Of a stretch of DNA of 50,436 nt, positions 33,301 through 42,021 are shown piece after piece (the stretch's first letter is position 1; every line of letters begins with the position of its first letter). The DNA comes from a virus: positions 1 through 50,436 of the IMG/VR virus record IMGVR_UViG_3300006871_000011; one strand, written 5' to 3'. Position numbers and translations under genes: made by a program. Under the pieces are notes generated by a model. The model made no database searches. It worked only from the letters and a program-made list of their open reading frames with translations, and had not been told where the DNA came from.

Positions 33301-36300
33301 TACCATGTCAGCGGAGAGACGCAGGAGCACATCCGCGAGCGCGTGGCGGAGGACTACGGCGCGGAAGCGGCGCGCACGCTGGAGTTCTCCGAGAAGCCGG
33401 GCGATCCCACCTACCGGGTGCTGGGTCCGGACGGCCGGGTGGTCGCGGAGGATCTCTCCAGTCGCGAGGATGCGGCCAGCGAGGCGGTCAACAACGAGGC
33501 GCTCGACGACAGCGATAATGAGCTGCACGAGAACGTGCAGTACGCGCTCTCACGCTACATCGACGCGACCGCCGTCTATCAGGAGGCGGAGAGCCGGCAC
33601 TACTCGCTAACCGAGGAGCCGGAGTACGCCCTCTCGCACATCTACGAGGAGATCGAGAAGCTCCGCGACGAGACTGGGCGGATCGACCGCGCGAGGGACA
33701 CGCTACCGGACGCGCCGGAGGAGGAGCCGGAGCCGCTCGCGTTGCCGGAGACCACGGAAGCGCCGGCCGTCGATCCGTACGCGCTGCCCGTCGAGCCCAC
33801 CCCCAAGGGGCGAGCAGAGTTCTCCGGGTTCCAGCGCCTCGGCGGCGGCAAGAATTACCGCGAGCTGCTCAACGTGCTGGAGAACCCCCCAGAGGAGTCG
33901 TACGAGGGCGGCCATTACAGCAAGCGGGCCGGCTACGTCATGGACCCCCGACCCAACCTCGCGGGGCATGTCCGCGCCGAGGACCACCTCGTCTACGAGA
34001 CCCCGGGCCTCACGGGCGAGCAGGTCGAGATAGACCCCAACGACTCGGCCGTGGTGAAGGCGGCCAAGCAGGTCATCGCCGACACGCGGGTGGAGCGCAA
34101 TGAGAACTACCGGCAGCTCGGCGAGATCGTCCGCAAACTGGAGGCGATGCCCGCCTCGGAGACCGACCCGAACAACCCGAGCCCGGAGGCGGCGCGGCTC
34201 GCCTCGGACTACCGGAGTATCGTCACCGACATCACCGGGCTCTCGCACCGGGAGGAGGTAAACGCCGACAAGCTCCGGTCGGCGTGGGAGCTGAAGCACG
34301 GGCGCGAGGTGCCGTCGCGCACGATCGCCACGATGCTCGAATCGCAGTCGGATTGGGCGCAGGAGGCAAACGAGTTCGGCATCCGCCGGCCCGTGGCGGA
34401 GACCGAGGAGGCGCTGCGCCCGCTTCGTGAGGCGGCGCAGCGGGCGATGGAGCAGACCGACCGCGCGGTCGACGCCGAGGCGAAGGCGAAGGACCGATTT
34501 ACCGACGCGCGGCAGACCTTGGCCGACCTCGCAGACGCCGAATACCCGAAGCTACAGAACGAGTGGGCCGAGATGGAGCGGACCGGCCGGGCAACCGCCT
34601 ACGGCCCGCCGAGCTGGCGGCGGATTTTGGACCCCGATGACGCGCCGGACTTCGAGCTGCTGCGTACCATGCGTCCCGAGTGGGGCTCAGCCCTCGACGA
34701 GCTGAAGGCCGCAGCGGAGCACGCGAACGAGACGCAGATCGCAGCACAGTCCGCGTACGACGAACAGGTGCGGACCCGGGGTGAGGTGGACCGGGCGGAG
34801 AGGGCAGCGAAGAAGTCCGTGCCGCCGTCGCCGCTTCTCGAAACGCGCGCCGCATTCTCGCTCAACGCCGCGCGCTTCCTGCTCGATGCGGCGGAGCGCG
34901 GGCACGATCATATCGCATGGTCGGACGCGGCCAACCGCGTGAAGGTTGCGTCCTTGCCCATCAAAGCGGCGAAGCTCGTGTACGACGACATCACCAAGAG
35001 CGCCGTCGTGCGAATGCTCGGGAACCTCGGGTTCAAGAACGTGCCCGTGGATCGTGTCTTCATCCAAGGCTACGGCCACTGGCATGTCGAGCTAACGCCC
35101 GCGATGCGCTCGGCGATCCGCAAGGCTGGGCTCCCGATCCTGAGTGCGATGGCGATGACCGGGCTCTCCGCCGAGGAGGCGAAGGCGCAAGGCACTGAGG
35201 GTGCGCCGGCCTCGCGCTCGCTCTACGGCACCTTGGCGGGTGGCCTCGTCGCGGGGGCGGCGCTCGCGACGCTCCTCACCAGCAAGCGGATGCGGCGGCT
35301 TGTGAAGGAGAACCGCGAGCTGGGGACGGCGATCATGCGCGACGACCTGAGCGGGCTCGCGAACAAGCGGGCGTTCACCGAGGCGCGCTCGGTCATCGAC
35401 GCGGACCCGAGCATGGCGTGGGCGGCGTTCGACGCCGCGCAGTTCAAGCGGGTCAACGACGTCGCCGGCCACGATGCCGGGGACAAGGCGATCCAGCGCT
35501 TCGGCCACGCCATCGCCGCTGCGGCGAAGGAGACGGGCGTCGACCTCCGCGCGTTCCGGCCGGGTGGCGACGAGTTCGCGGTCGCGGTCCCGAAGGAACG
35601 AGCGCAGGAGTTCATCGACGCCGTCGAGAAGCACTCGAAGCACACGGTCTCGGGGATCGAGACCCAGCTCCACGGCATGGCGGCCGACACCTACGAGCAG
35701 GCGGATCAGCTCCTCAACCAGCGGAAGGACGACCTCCGCTCGCTCGGGCTCCTACAGGAGCGCCGGGCCAGCCGCTACCACGGGGCGACCGAGGCGGAGG
35801 TCGCGGGGCAGGAGGCGACCAACGCCGAGTTCGACGCGGCGCTCTCGAAGCTCAAGGCACAGGAGCCGCCGGCCACGGCCGAGGAGGCAAAGATCGTCTC
35901 CGACGCCATCGCCAAGGCGGAGCTGCCGAAGGATCTCCCGCCGGGGCTCCTCCTCCATGCCAACCCGATCGGCCCGGCGCTGCGCCAACTCTCGCGCTAC
36001 CCGGCGGCGGCGGCGCTCATGGGCGTCGGCGCGGTCATGGGCGAGTCGGACAACGAGAACATCAAGCGGGCGTCCAAGCCCACCATCGCCCTCGGTGCGC
36101 TCTCGATGATCGGGAGCCACCGGCTCAAGGCGGCGAAGGACGTCTTCGGCGGCGGCGTGCTCAACCTTCTCACGCGGACCGAGGCGGGGAAGCGGATGGT
36201 CGAGTTCTTCAACCCCGGCGCGCTCCTCTCCCCCGAAGCGAAGCAGGCGTTGGAGCAGTACCGACAGACGCAGGCGTACGGCCGCTCGGTCGCGCTCGAA

Positions 36301-38646
36301 CACGGCCGCGCCGCCGAGCGCCTCGGCCCGGCGGGGAACCGGGCCGTCTCCGACGTGATCGAGAACGAGCAGTGGGAAGACCCGAACCAGTTCACCCCGC
36401 AGCAGATGCAGGACGTCCTTACGGTCGCTGCCGGCATCGAGCGCGAGGTGCGGAAGCTGACCGACGCCAAGGTGCAGCACGGCGTCCTCGAACCGACGCA
36501 GGCGATCCCCGGGTACCTCAAGCGCAAGTACGCGCAGTTCGACGCGCTCGACGCGGTGGCCGACCACCGGGCCGGTGGCGTGACGCAGGGGAAGACGATC
36601 GGGGCGGCCACCAAGAGTCGCGTGCTCGACGAGCCCATTCGCGCGGCCGAGGTGGAGCTGGCCGACGCGCGAGCGTCCGGCGATCCGGCGCGGGTCAAGG
36701 ACGCCGAGGACGCGCTCACCGAGGCGCAGCTCGTCCAGCAGCAGCAGCGGGTCACGCTCGGCGAGATCCGTGAGGCGGGCTACCGGGCGTCGGCGACGTT
36801 CGACCAAGGGTGGCACGACGTCGCGGCGGCCAAGCTGCACGAGCAGCTTCGGGCGCAACCCGGTACGGTACACCCGGGGTACGACAGTGAGCTGTCCAAC
36901 TTCCTCGCCGCGCGCTCGCTCTACAAGGCGGCGAAGACGACCGCCGACCGCGACGCGGCGAAGGCGTTGATGGACGACTCCTTCGTCAAGCTCAAAGAGC
37001 TGAGCGACCGCTTCAAGGCCAAGGGCGGCGAGTGGCGGACGCTGCCCGACACGCGGAGCTACGGCGTGCTGCGCGGGATGCCGGTCACGCGGGCGGTGTA
37101 CAACGAGATCGCGCCGGCCTTCGATCCGGGGAAGTGGGATCAGTTCCTCAACTTCTGGAAGCAGGCGAAGACGATCTTCAACGTCGGCACCTCGGTCGGC
37201 AACGTCGCCTCGAACGTCGCCTTCGCGCACATGGAGGGGATGCACCTGTTCGAGCAGCCGCTGTGGCTCAAGCGCGCGCTCTCCGATCTCAAGGCGTACG
37301 GGCCGGCGACCCGGCACCTCTCCGAGACCGGCGTGCTCGAAGCCTCGGCGACGTTCAGCCCGAACGAGGTGCGGAACCCGCGCGCCCAGCGGAGCGAGGA
37401 GGGGTTAGGCGAGCTGCTCCAGACGACGCGCCCCGAGACGCAGCGCGTCCTCCGCGAGCGCGGCATCACCGAGCAGTCGGTCGCCGCGCGCAAGCGGCGC
37501 GGGACGGCCACGCGCGCAGCGGTTGGCGCGGCCGTGGGCGCGGGGCTCCTCGCCGACAACGAGAACCCGGAAGACGCCGCGCTCGGGGCGACGTTAGGCG
37601 GGCTGGCCGGGGCGGCGCTCAATCCGCGCGTCCGGGCGTTCATCCGGCGCGGTTACGCGAACGAGGACAACCTGTTTCGCATCGCGCTGTACATGAAGCA
37701 GGTCGCGGAGGGGATGCCCAAGGACGCGGCGGCCGTCAACGCCAAGCGCGCGTTAGGCGACATGGCCGCGCCGCAGTCGCCGGCCACGCAGATGATCCGC
37801 CGCACGGTCTCACCGTTCTTCCTCTACCCGCTGCGGGCAGTGCCGCGCTTCGCGTCCCAGATGATCGACCACCCGTGGCGCTACGCGACGCTGATGGGCG
37901 CGTTCGCCGCGCTCGATCTCTACGCGCGCAAGCAGGTCGGGCCGGTCGAGGAGCGCGACATCGCGCCGCAGGACCGCCGCGACAACTTCGGCTACTTCCT
38001 CCCCGGCTTCACCCAGCTCCCGTTCATGAACGAGCGGGGCGAGAAGGCGAACGCCGACATGGCGCGCTGGACGCCGCTCTCCTCGATGACGTCCTCCGCG
38101 CCCCCGGGCACCACGGGCGGGGCGATCTCGGATCAGTTCCCGGCATTCCTCCAGCCGAGCGGTCCGCTGCTCGACATCGGCGCGCGGGCCGTGGCGAACG
38201 CCGATCCGTTCAGCGGCAAGCCGGTCGTCAAGAAAGACTACCCGTTAGGCGAGAACATCGCGGGGCTTCTGCACCAAGCGGCCGAGGTGGCCGCGCCCTC
38301 GATGCTCGCCTTCCACCGGGAGCGCTTGCAGACCGACATCAACAACCGCGATTGGGACAAGTTCAAGAACGACGTGTTAGGCCCCACGGGAATGCGGCCC
38401 CGGTTCACGCGGCCGGGAGCACAGGTCCAGCGCGCCGTGTATCAATTAGAGGATGACCTCACCGCGATGAAGCGGGAGTTCAATCAGGCGATGATCGCCA
38501 ACAAGAATCCCGAGCACGCGAAGGAGATCGTGGACACGTACCTGCACCGCGTCTCGTCCGCGCTCTCGCACTTCAGCGATCGGATGGGGCCACCGCCGGC
38601 CGACGTCGTGCGCCGGGCGATGGACACGCAAGTTACGCCACCCTAA
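30340..38646 (+). CDS. Giant polyvalent virion protein with LPD and membrane-linked GGDEF domain
   Basis: A 2768-aa protein, by far the largest here. The N-terminus has DPLGLF twice (residues 3-8, 23-28). Hydrophobic Ala/Gly segments lie near 255-290. Residues about 1150-1600 match the large-polyvalent-protein domain of phage giant proteins: GGGKNYRELL (1168), ESQSDWAQE (1334) and LNAARFLLDAAERGHDHIAW (1508). Next comes a likely membrane helix (about 1631-1650, TLAGGLVAGAALATLL) followed by SKRMRRLVKENRELG, and a GGDEF domain at about 1665-1790: DDLSGLANKRAF, FDAAQFKRVND, GHDAGDKA, RPGGDEF (GGDEF at 1742-1746). A second hydrophobic segment follows near 1886. The C-terminal 800 residues are helical and end at stop 38644-38646. 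Such proteins are usually injected with the DNA. The cyclase would make c-di-GMP or a related dinucleotide; activity is unproven. Confidence 0.85.
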   Translation: MGDPLGLFTQDSTRRKQQSAENDPLGLFSSQGAPEDFSDVRSGSSTAPAPRRGIVTGIASAIGDLFPSTNEPRRMIPPVDRRTPEQKAADDLAERRALQTQRPDVTGTGGFQTPATVATHEKNVAAMKTRGVQRAQFSPEKWQQIAAAGAEYANQLHAQGRHEEAEDINRKSYNAQLLASGAKEADTHGAIVLSNLLGIIHDPYAGQRRNIAEAEMPGMVATPEEQTAMGVAKPAYPARPFSIGKDIVAPLAGQAPVLIAGGAAGRTAGAVIGAGLERAGAETIGTAIGRLARGVEVPEMLGPRVPVSSMRNLGLRVGEEARAFRAALPSMMGRGATEGQIIMGTQQYRMAREQGATVEDAVKAALEGAALNVPFGAAAEIGLGVVGRAAGVGFDPVGRLASRIRQHIAGRPEPELGLDVAGEADVPPAGPAPETLHRTIGEGLDQLLAQRQIEERGTSAVERPPSRVRTRAPEEPVPLRTAAEIAMERTRPAEEANAVTQMERQRRFAEAARVQAEQMANEPDLQLELAAQQRPGEVQGPKTLGETLAQAGEERAAGEPLATEYHDAINNYVDALAAVKDRPKDSPPTMKQQVALARARQALNDARQRYGAQVGASAVLALAASNDDLTDDEKKLVGLGALAIGSLRIVKEIPAETRVRLRDHIARNFPYAETPHDWVQIAKDTGFDLGGHEGEQQFFRALQDQMHPETDKVSPEQVQRILADLPGEQRPPGTQPIPGKFVSRLRQAIEALPGKAWDQPRPAADWIGKLKGLSTFSKKELELMLPQLEDAAARKQKLARDDVMALADATLPKIERVTLGGPPEAAAAPEPPTAPAGRIHDIDDVFEQARDERDRPYLDEQLSLRQERIRELEQDVEHDQQRAYEDMEEASGRQSEKLHDLYRLVEDAGLTRDVLDPALQYIGEYGESADSDAAFQKIWEDLSTSRDPEEVLREEGYRIEEVPAAEPDHYYSFTHIGPRGESKQSRFYHVSGETQEHIRERVAEDYGAEAARTLEFSEKPGDPTYRVLGPDGRVVAEDLSSREDAASEAVNNEALDDSDNELHENVQYALSRYIDATAVYQEAESRHYSLTEEPEYALSHIYEEIEKLRDETGRIDRARDTLPDAPEEEPEPLALPETTEAPAVDPYALPVEPTPKGRAEFSGFQRLGGGKNYRELLNVLENPPEESYEGGHYSKRAGYVMDPRPNLAGHVRAEDHLVYETPGLTGEQVEIDPNDSAVVKAAKQVIADTRVERNENYRQLGEIVRKLEAMPASETDPNNPSPEAARLASDYRSIVTDITGLSHREEVNADKLRSAWELKHGREVPSRTIATMLESQSDWAQEANEFGIRRPVAETEEALRPLREAAQRAMEQTDRAVDAEAKAKDRFTDARQTLADLADAEYPKLQNEWAEMERTGRATAYGPPSWRRILDPDDAPDFELLRTMRPEWGSALDELKAAAEHANETQIAAQSAYDEQVRTRGEVDRAERAAKKSVPPSPLLETRAAFSLNAARFLLDAAERGHDHIAWSDAANRVKVASLPIKAAKLVYDDITKSAVVRMLGNLGFKNVPVDRVFIQGYGHWHVELTPAMRSAIRKAGLPILSAMAMTGLSAEEAKAQGTEGAPASRSLYGTLAGGLVAGAALATLLTSKRMRRLVKENRELGTAIMRDDLSGLANKRAFTEARSVIDADPSMAWAAFDAAQFKRVNDVAGHDAGDKAIQRFGHAIAAAAKETGVDLRAFRPGGDEFAVAVPKERAQEFIDAVEKHSKHTVSGIETQLHGMAADTYEQADQLLNQRKDDLRSLGLLQERRASRYHGATEAEVAGQEATNAEFDAALSKLKAQEPPATAEEAKIVSDAIAKAELPKDLPPGLLLHANPIGPALRQLSRYPAAAALMGVGAVMGESDNENIKRASKPTIALGALSMIGSHRLKAAKDVFGGGVLNLLTRTEAGKRMVEFFNPGALLSPEAKQALEQYRQTQAYGRSVALEHGRAAERLGPAGNRAVSDVIENEQWEDPNQFTPQQMQDVLTVAAGIEREVRKLTDAKVQHGVLEPTQAIPGYLKRKYAQFDALDAVADHRAGGVTQGKTIGAATKSRVLDEPIRAAEVELADARASGDPARVKDAEDALTEAQLVQQQQRVTLGEIREAGYRASATFDQGWHDVAAAKLHEQLRAQPGTVHPGYDSELSNFLAARSLYKAAKTTADRDAAKALMDDSFVKLKELSDRFKAKGGEWRTLPDTRSYGVLRGMPVTRAVYNEIAPAFDPGKWDQFLNFWKQAKTIFNVGTSVGNVASNVAFAHMEGMHLFEQPLWLKRALSDLKAYGPATRHLSETGVLEASATFSPNEVRNPRAQRSEEGLGELLQTTRPETQRVLRERGITEQSVAARKRRGTATRAAVGAAVGAGLLADNENPEDAALGATLGGLAGAALNPRVRAFIRRGYANEDNLFRIALYMKQVAEGMPKDAAAVNAKRALGDMAAPQSPATQMIRRTVSPFFLYPLRAVPRFASQMIDHPWRYATLMGAFAALDLYARKQVGPVEERDIAPQDRRDNFGYFLPGFTQLPFMNERGEKANADMARWTPLSSMTSSAPPGTTGGAISDQFPAFLQPSGPLLDIGARAVANADPFSGKPVVKKDYPLGENIAGLLHQAAEVAAPSMLAFHRERLQTDINNRDWDKFKNDVLGPTGMRPRFTRPGAQVQRAVYQLEDDLTAMKREFNQAMIANKNPEHAKEIVDTYLHRVSSALSHFSDRMGPPPADVVRRAMDTQVTPP

Positions 38647-38664
38647 CGCGCGTGGGGGGAGGGG

Positions 38665-39015
38665 ATGACAGACAATGGGCTCTTTAAGACGCGGCAGAAA
38701 ATCATCCTGTTCTTCGGCGTCATCGCTACCCTGTTCGGTTTCGCGGCGCTCGCGGCGGAGCTGTGGCGCACATGGACCAACGTCGAGGGCATCCGCGTCA
38801 AGTTCCTCGGCCTCGCCAGCGTCATCACGTTAGGCGGCTTGGTGCTGATCCAGACGCTCGCGCCCCTCACGGTCGTGCGATTGTTCGGGGAGTACCTCCG
38901 CGCGCGCTACGTCGGCGGCCGGCGCGCGAGCGATCCGCCACCCGATACCGCGCCGCCCCCGGTGCCCCGCCACAAATGGCCGGACGTGCCGCCCCGTCCC
39001 CCGAGAGGTGACTGA
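38665..39015 (+). CDS. Two-helix membrane protein, holin candidate
   Basis: A 116-aa protein. Two hydrophobic helices (KIILFFGVIATLFGFAALAA near 12-31; FLGLASVITLGGLVLIQTLA near 47-66) are followed by a basic, Pro-rich tail. This is the size and topology of a class II holin or a holin-like protein. It directly precedes the glycoside-hydrolase-like gene with a one-base overlap, which supports a lysis cassette. RBS GGGGAGGGG at 38653 onward. Confidence 0.65.
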   Translation: MTDNGLFKTRQKIILFFGVIATLFGFAALAAELWRTWTNVEGIRVKFLGLASVITLGGLVLIQTLAPLTVVRLFGEYLRARYVGGRRASDPPPDTAPPPVPRHKWPDVPPRPPRGD

Positions 39016-39728
39016 TGCAGGACGCCCATCTCTACTGCGTGCCCTCCGGCGCGCGCGGCTTCGATTGCAACTTCCACGTCACGCCCGAGATCGCACGGCA
39101 GCGCCGGGCGAAGGGCGAGACCTTCTGCGCGCGCTACGTGCGGCGCGAGCAGCGTCACGACTACGACCTCACGCGGAGCGAGGTCGACACGATCTTGAAC
39201 GCGGGGCTCGGGCTGATCGTCGTCCAGCACGTCGCGCCGGAGGGCTGGGTGCCGAGCGCCGCGCTCGGCGTCAAGTACGGCACGATCGCGGCGGACGAAA
39301 CGACGACGCTCCTCCTGCCGCCGGGTACGATGGTGACGCTCGACCTCGAAGGCGTGAAGGTCGGGACGCCCGCGCGCGAGGTCATCGCGTACTGCAACAA
39401 CTGGCACTCGGTCGTCGCGAGCGCGGGCTTCATGCCGCTGCTCTACGTCGGCTTCGATCCGGGGCTGACGGCGAAGCAGCTCTACCACGACCTGCGCTTC
39501 ACTCGCTATTGGGGCGCGTACAACATCCGTGAGCGCTGGGTGCCGGCGGTCCGGGGCTTCTGTCTCCAGCAGGGGACCGACCCCAACCACGACTTCGACC
39601 GCGACGTCGCGACGACGGACGCGCTCGGTGGCTGCGCGGTCGTGTTGGCGCGCGCCGGCTGGACCGGCCGCCAGCGCACGGGCGTGGCCCGTAAACGGCG
39701 TAAACGCGCCAAGGCTACCACCCGGTAG
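39015..39728 (+). CDS. DUF1906-like glycoside-hydrolase-fold protein, endolysin candidate
   Basis: A 237-aa protein resembling DUF1906 (Rv2525c-like, GH25-related) TIM-barrel proteins: an opening GARGFDCNFHVTPEIARQRR, CARYVRRE, then DLTRSEVDTILNAGLGLIVV, a middle with GTMVTLDLEGVKV and a strand GFMPLLYVGFDPG. The basic C-terminal tail (RKRRKRAKATTR) could bind the cell wall. With the upstream holin candidate it is the likely lysin. No classical endolysin domain was recognised elsewhere. Moderately sure of the fold, less of its activity. Confidence 0.6.
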   Translation: MQDAHLYCVPSGARGFDCNFHVTPEIARQRRAKGETFCARYVRREQRHDYDLTRSEVDTILNAGLGLIVVQHVAPEGWVPSAALGVKYGTIAADETTTLLLPPGTMVTLDLEGVKVGTPAREVIAYCNNWHSVVASAGFMPLLYVGFDPGLTAKQLYHDLRFTRYWGAYNIRERWVPAVRGFCLQQGTDPNHDFDRDVATTDALGGCAVVLARAGWTGRQRTGVARKRRKRAKATTR

Positions 39729-39752
39729 CCCTCACTCATTCGGGAGGCTGTC

Positions 39753-40016
39753 ATGCGGAAATACGGGATCGGTGAACCTTCGGCCATCGAGCAGGTCAGC
39801 GCCCCCAGCTACTCGGGGCACCGCAAGCTGGGGGCGGCGCTGCCCTCGGTCGACCTCAAGGTGGTCGCCCCGCTGATCTGGTCGTGGATTCACGCGAAGG
39901 GGCACGAGAAGATCGTCACGTTCCGCGTGGCGTTCTTCACCAAGACGCTCTATTGGGACAGCCCCGAGGTGCACTTCCTCGCCGAGCGTATCCTCGGCAC
40001 CGACACGGGGGCGTAA
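39753..40016 (+). CDS. Small hypothetical protein
   Basis: An 87-aa protein, the last gene before the hairpin at 40039-40060, with GGGAGG upstream of ATG 39753. It has the strand-helix appearance GAALPSVDLKVVAPLIWSWI, then EKIVTFRVAFFTKTLYW. Unassigned; it might belong to either the late or the recombination unit. Confidence 0.6.
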   Translation: MRKYGIGEPSAIEQVSAPSYSGHRKLGAALPSVDLKVVAPLIWSWIHAKGHEKIVTFRVAFFTKTLYWDSPEVHFLAERILGTDTGA

Positions 40017-40038
40017 GGAGGGGGCGAGATCGCCTTGC

Positions 40039-40060
40039 ATGGGGGCCGCCCGGCCCCCAT
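40039..40060 (+). terminator. Perfect 10-bp hairpin between late and recombination genes
   Basis: ATGGGGGCCG-CC-CGGCCCCCAT is a perfect inverted repeat with a 2-base centre, followed by CTTACGG. No U-tract follows, so it may act as a pause or partial terminator. It separates the late unit (to 40016) from the recombination/replication unit (from 40104). Confidence 0.5.
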
Positions 40061-40103
40061 CTTACGGCGTCCCGTTCCACGTTTCCATCACATGGAGAAC
40101 CGT

Positions 40104-41135
40104 ATGACGAACGTGCTCACGTTCCCCGGGCCTGCCCGCACGCAGTACATCGGCGGGTCCGACATCGGCGCGCTGCTCGGCGTCAACCCGTACAAGACGC
40201 CGCTCCAGCTCTACCGCGAGAAAGTGGGGCTCGACGAGCCGGCGGCCGACAACCCGCACACGAAGCGCGGGATCGCGCTCGAAAGCGTGGCGGCTGAGTG
40301 GTACGCGAAAGAGACCAGCATCAAGCTCCGCCGCTCGAACAAGTTCCTCCGCCACCCGCAGCACGAGTTCATCGGCGGTCACATGGACCGCGAGCTGGTT
40401 GGTCGCGACGCGATGGCGGAGATCAAATGCCCGTCGTTAGGTGCATGGTCCAAGCTCAAGCGCGAGGGGCTGCGCCCGGACTACGTCGCGCAGATGCAGT
40501 GGTACCTCGGGCTCTCCGGCAAAGAGTTCGGGGTGTGGATCATCTTCTGCGCCGACCAGTGGGACGGGCTCCACTGGACGCTCTCGGCGGATTACCCGAT
40601 GTTCGAGAAGATGGTCGAGAAGGCGACGGAGTTCTGGTACAACCACGTCATCCCGCGCGTGCCGCCTTCACCGACCGACGACGACACGGAGCGCCTGACG
40701 ATCGAAGCGCAGGGCGGCACGGCCGTGCGGCGCGACGACCCCGAGTTCGTCGAAGCAATGCGACTGCTGCGCGAGGCGAAGACGCTGAGCAAAGAGGCCG
40801 CGCAGATCGAGGAGACGGCGAAGGAACGCATCCTCGCGCTCGTGAACGAGGAGCCGAACTGCTACACCGGCCCGGGCTATCGCGCGTACCTGCGGCTCAA
40901 CGAGGGGCGCACCACGTTCGACAAGAAAGCGCTCGCTGCGAACCGGCCGCTCGATCGTACGAGCGTCTGGGCTGAGCTGATCCCGGCACTGCATCGGCTT
41001 GCGCCGCTCGCGCTGCCCGAGCAGATCGAGGAGGTTGTCGCCACGGTCGGTAAGTGCCATCTCGACCTCGCCAAGTTCGAGAAGCAGGGCAAGCCGTTCA
41101 CGTCGCTGCGTCCGTACTTCACGGGAGGCGACTGA
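40104..41135 (+). CDS. YqaJ-type viral recombinase exonuclease
   Basis: A 343-aa protein. ATG 40104 is chosen because GGAG lies six bases upstream; ATG 40092 is in frame. Motifs of the YqaJ/lambda-exonuclease family: GGSDIGALLGVNPY (residues 17-30), GIALES (E60), GGHMDRE (D95), AEIKCPS (E106, K108) and QMQWYLGLSG. It would digest 5' ends of double-stranded DNA to give 3' single strands for the annealing protein RecT, encoded next after a one-base gap. The C-terminal part is helical with KKALAANRPLDRTSV. Confidence 0.9.
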   Translation: MTNVLTFPGPARTQYIGGSDIGALLGVNPYKTPLQLYREKVGLDEPAADNPHTKRGIALESVAAEWYAKETSIKLRRSNKFLRHPQHEFIGGHMDRELVGRDAMAEIKCPSLGAWSKLKREGLRPDYVAQMQWYLGLSGKEFGVWIIFCADQWDGLHWTLSADYPMFEKMVEKATEFWYNHVIPRVPPSPTDDDTERLTIEAQGGTAVRRDDPEFVEAMRLLREAKTLSKEAAQIEETAKERILALVNEEPNCYTGPGYRAYLRLNEGRTTFDKKALAANRPLDRTSVWAELIPALHRLAPLALPEQIEEVVATVGKCHLDLAKFEKQGKPFTSLRPYFTGGD

Positions 41136-41136
41136 C

Positions 41137-42021
41137 ATGGGCGTTCAACTCTCTCCCGAGGTCCGTACGGGCGTCGTCGCACTGTTCCAGCAGGATGCCC
41201 CGCTGACGAAGATTCTGGCGAAGGCCGAGTCCTCGATCGCGCAGGCGATGCGCGGGCCGATCGAAGCACCGCAGCTCATTCGCGCGGCGCTCTTGCAGGT
41301 CTCCATGACCCCGGCGCTCCAGCAGTGCGACAAGCTGTCGATCGTGCAGTCGGTGATGCAGGCCGCTTCGCTCGGGCTCATGGTCGGCGGCCCCACCGGC
41401 GAGGCGGCGCTCGTGCCGCGCAAGAAAAAGTGCGTGCTCATGCCGATGGTGCGCGGGCTGGTCGCCCTCGCGCAGCGCTCGAAGACGGTCATCGCCATCC
41501 CGGCGCACCCGGTCTACACCGGCGACCGCTTCAGCGTGCAGCTCGGCAGCGAGCTGCGGATCGTGCACGAGCCCGACCTCAACCGGAAGGGGCAGGTCGA
41601 TGAGAACATCACACACGTCTACGCCATCGTCATCACGCCCTCGGGGTTCCGCGATCCGCACTGGATGACACGCGACGAGGTGGAGGAGATCCGGCAGGTG
41701 TCGTCGGCCAAGGATGACGGCCCGTGGGTGCAGTGGTGGGCGGACATGGCGATTAAGACCGTCGTGAAGCGAGCGACGAAGCGTTACGACCTCTCGCCCG
41801 AGTTTCGCGCAGCCGTGGAGCTGGATAACCGCTTCGAGACGGGGCGCATCAACGAGCCGACGCCGCTGCTCGACACGGCGGAGGAGGTCGAGGCCACGGT
41901 CATCGAGCGCACGCAGGAGCGCTCGGACGCACTCCGCGAGAAGCTGGGTGTGGGGAAGCAGTGCGAAGCGTGCGGCGCAAGGCCGGGCGAGGCGCACAAG
42001 GGCGAGTGCCCCTATGCCTAA
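41137..42021 (+). CDS. recT: RecT-type single-strand annealing protein
   Basis: A 294-aa protein with ribosome site GGGAGG. The RecT core is seen as QLIRAALLQVSMTPALQQCD, SIVQSVMQAASLGLMVGGPT, VLMPMVRGLVALAQRS and WVQWWADMAIKTVVKRATKR. Unusually it ends in a small cysteine cluster (CEACGARPGEAHKGECPYA), a possible zinc knuckle not typical of RecT. It anneals single strands produced by the YqaJ exonuclease just upstream. The stop lies inside the next gene (8-base overlap). Confidence 0.92.
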   Translation: MGVQLSPEVRTGVVALFQQDAPLTKILAKAESSIAQAMRGPIEAPQLIRAALLQVSMTPALQQCDKLSIVQSVMQAASLGLMVGGPTGEAALVPRKKKCVLMPMVRGLVALAQRSKTVIAIPAHPVYTGDRFSVQLGSELRIVHEPDLNRKGQVDENITHVYAIVITPSGFRDPHWMTRDEVEEIRQVSSAKDDGPWVQWWADMAIKTVVKRATKRYDLSPEFRAAVELDNRFETGRINEPTPLLDTAEEVEATVIERTQERSDALREKLGVGKQCEACGARPGEAHKGECPYA

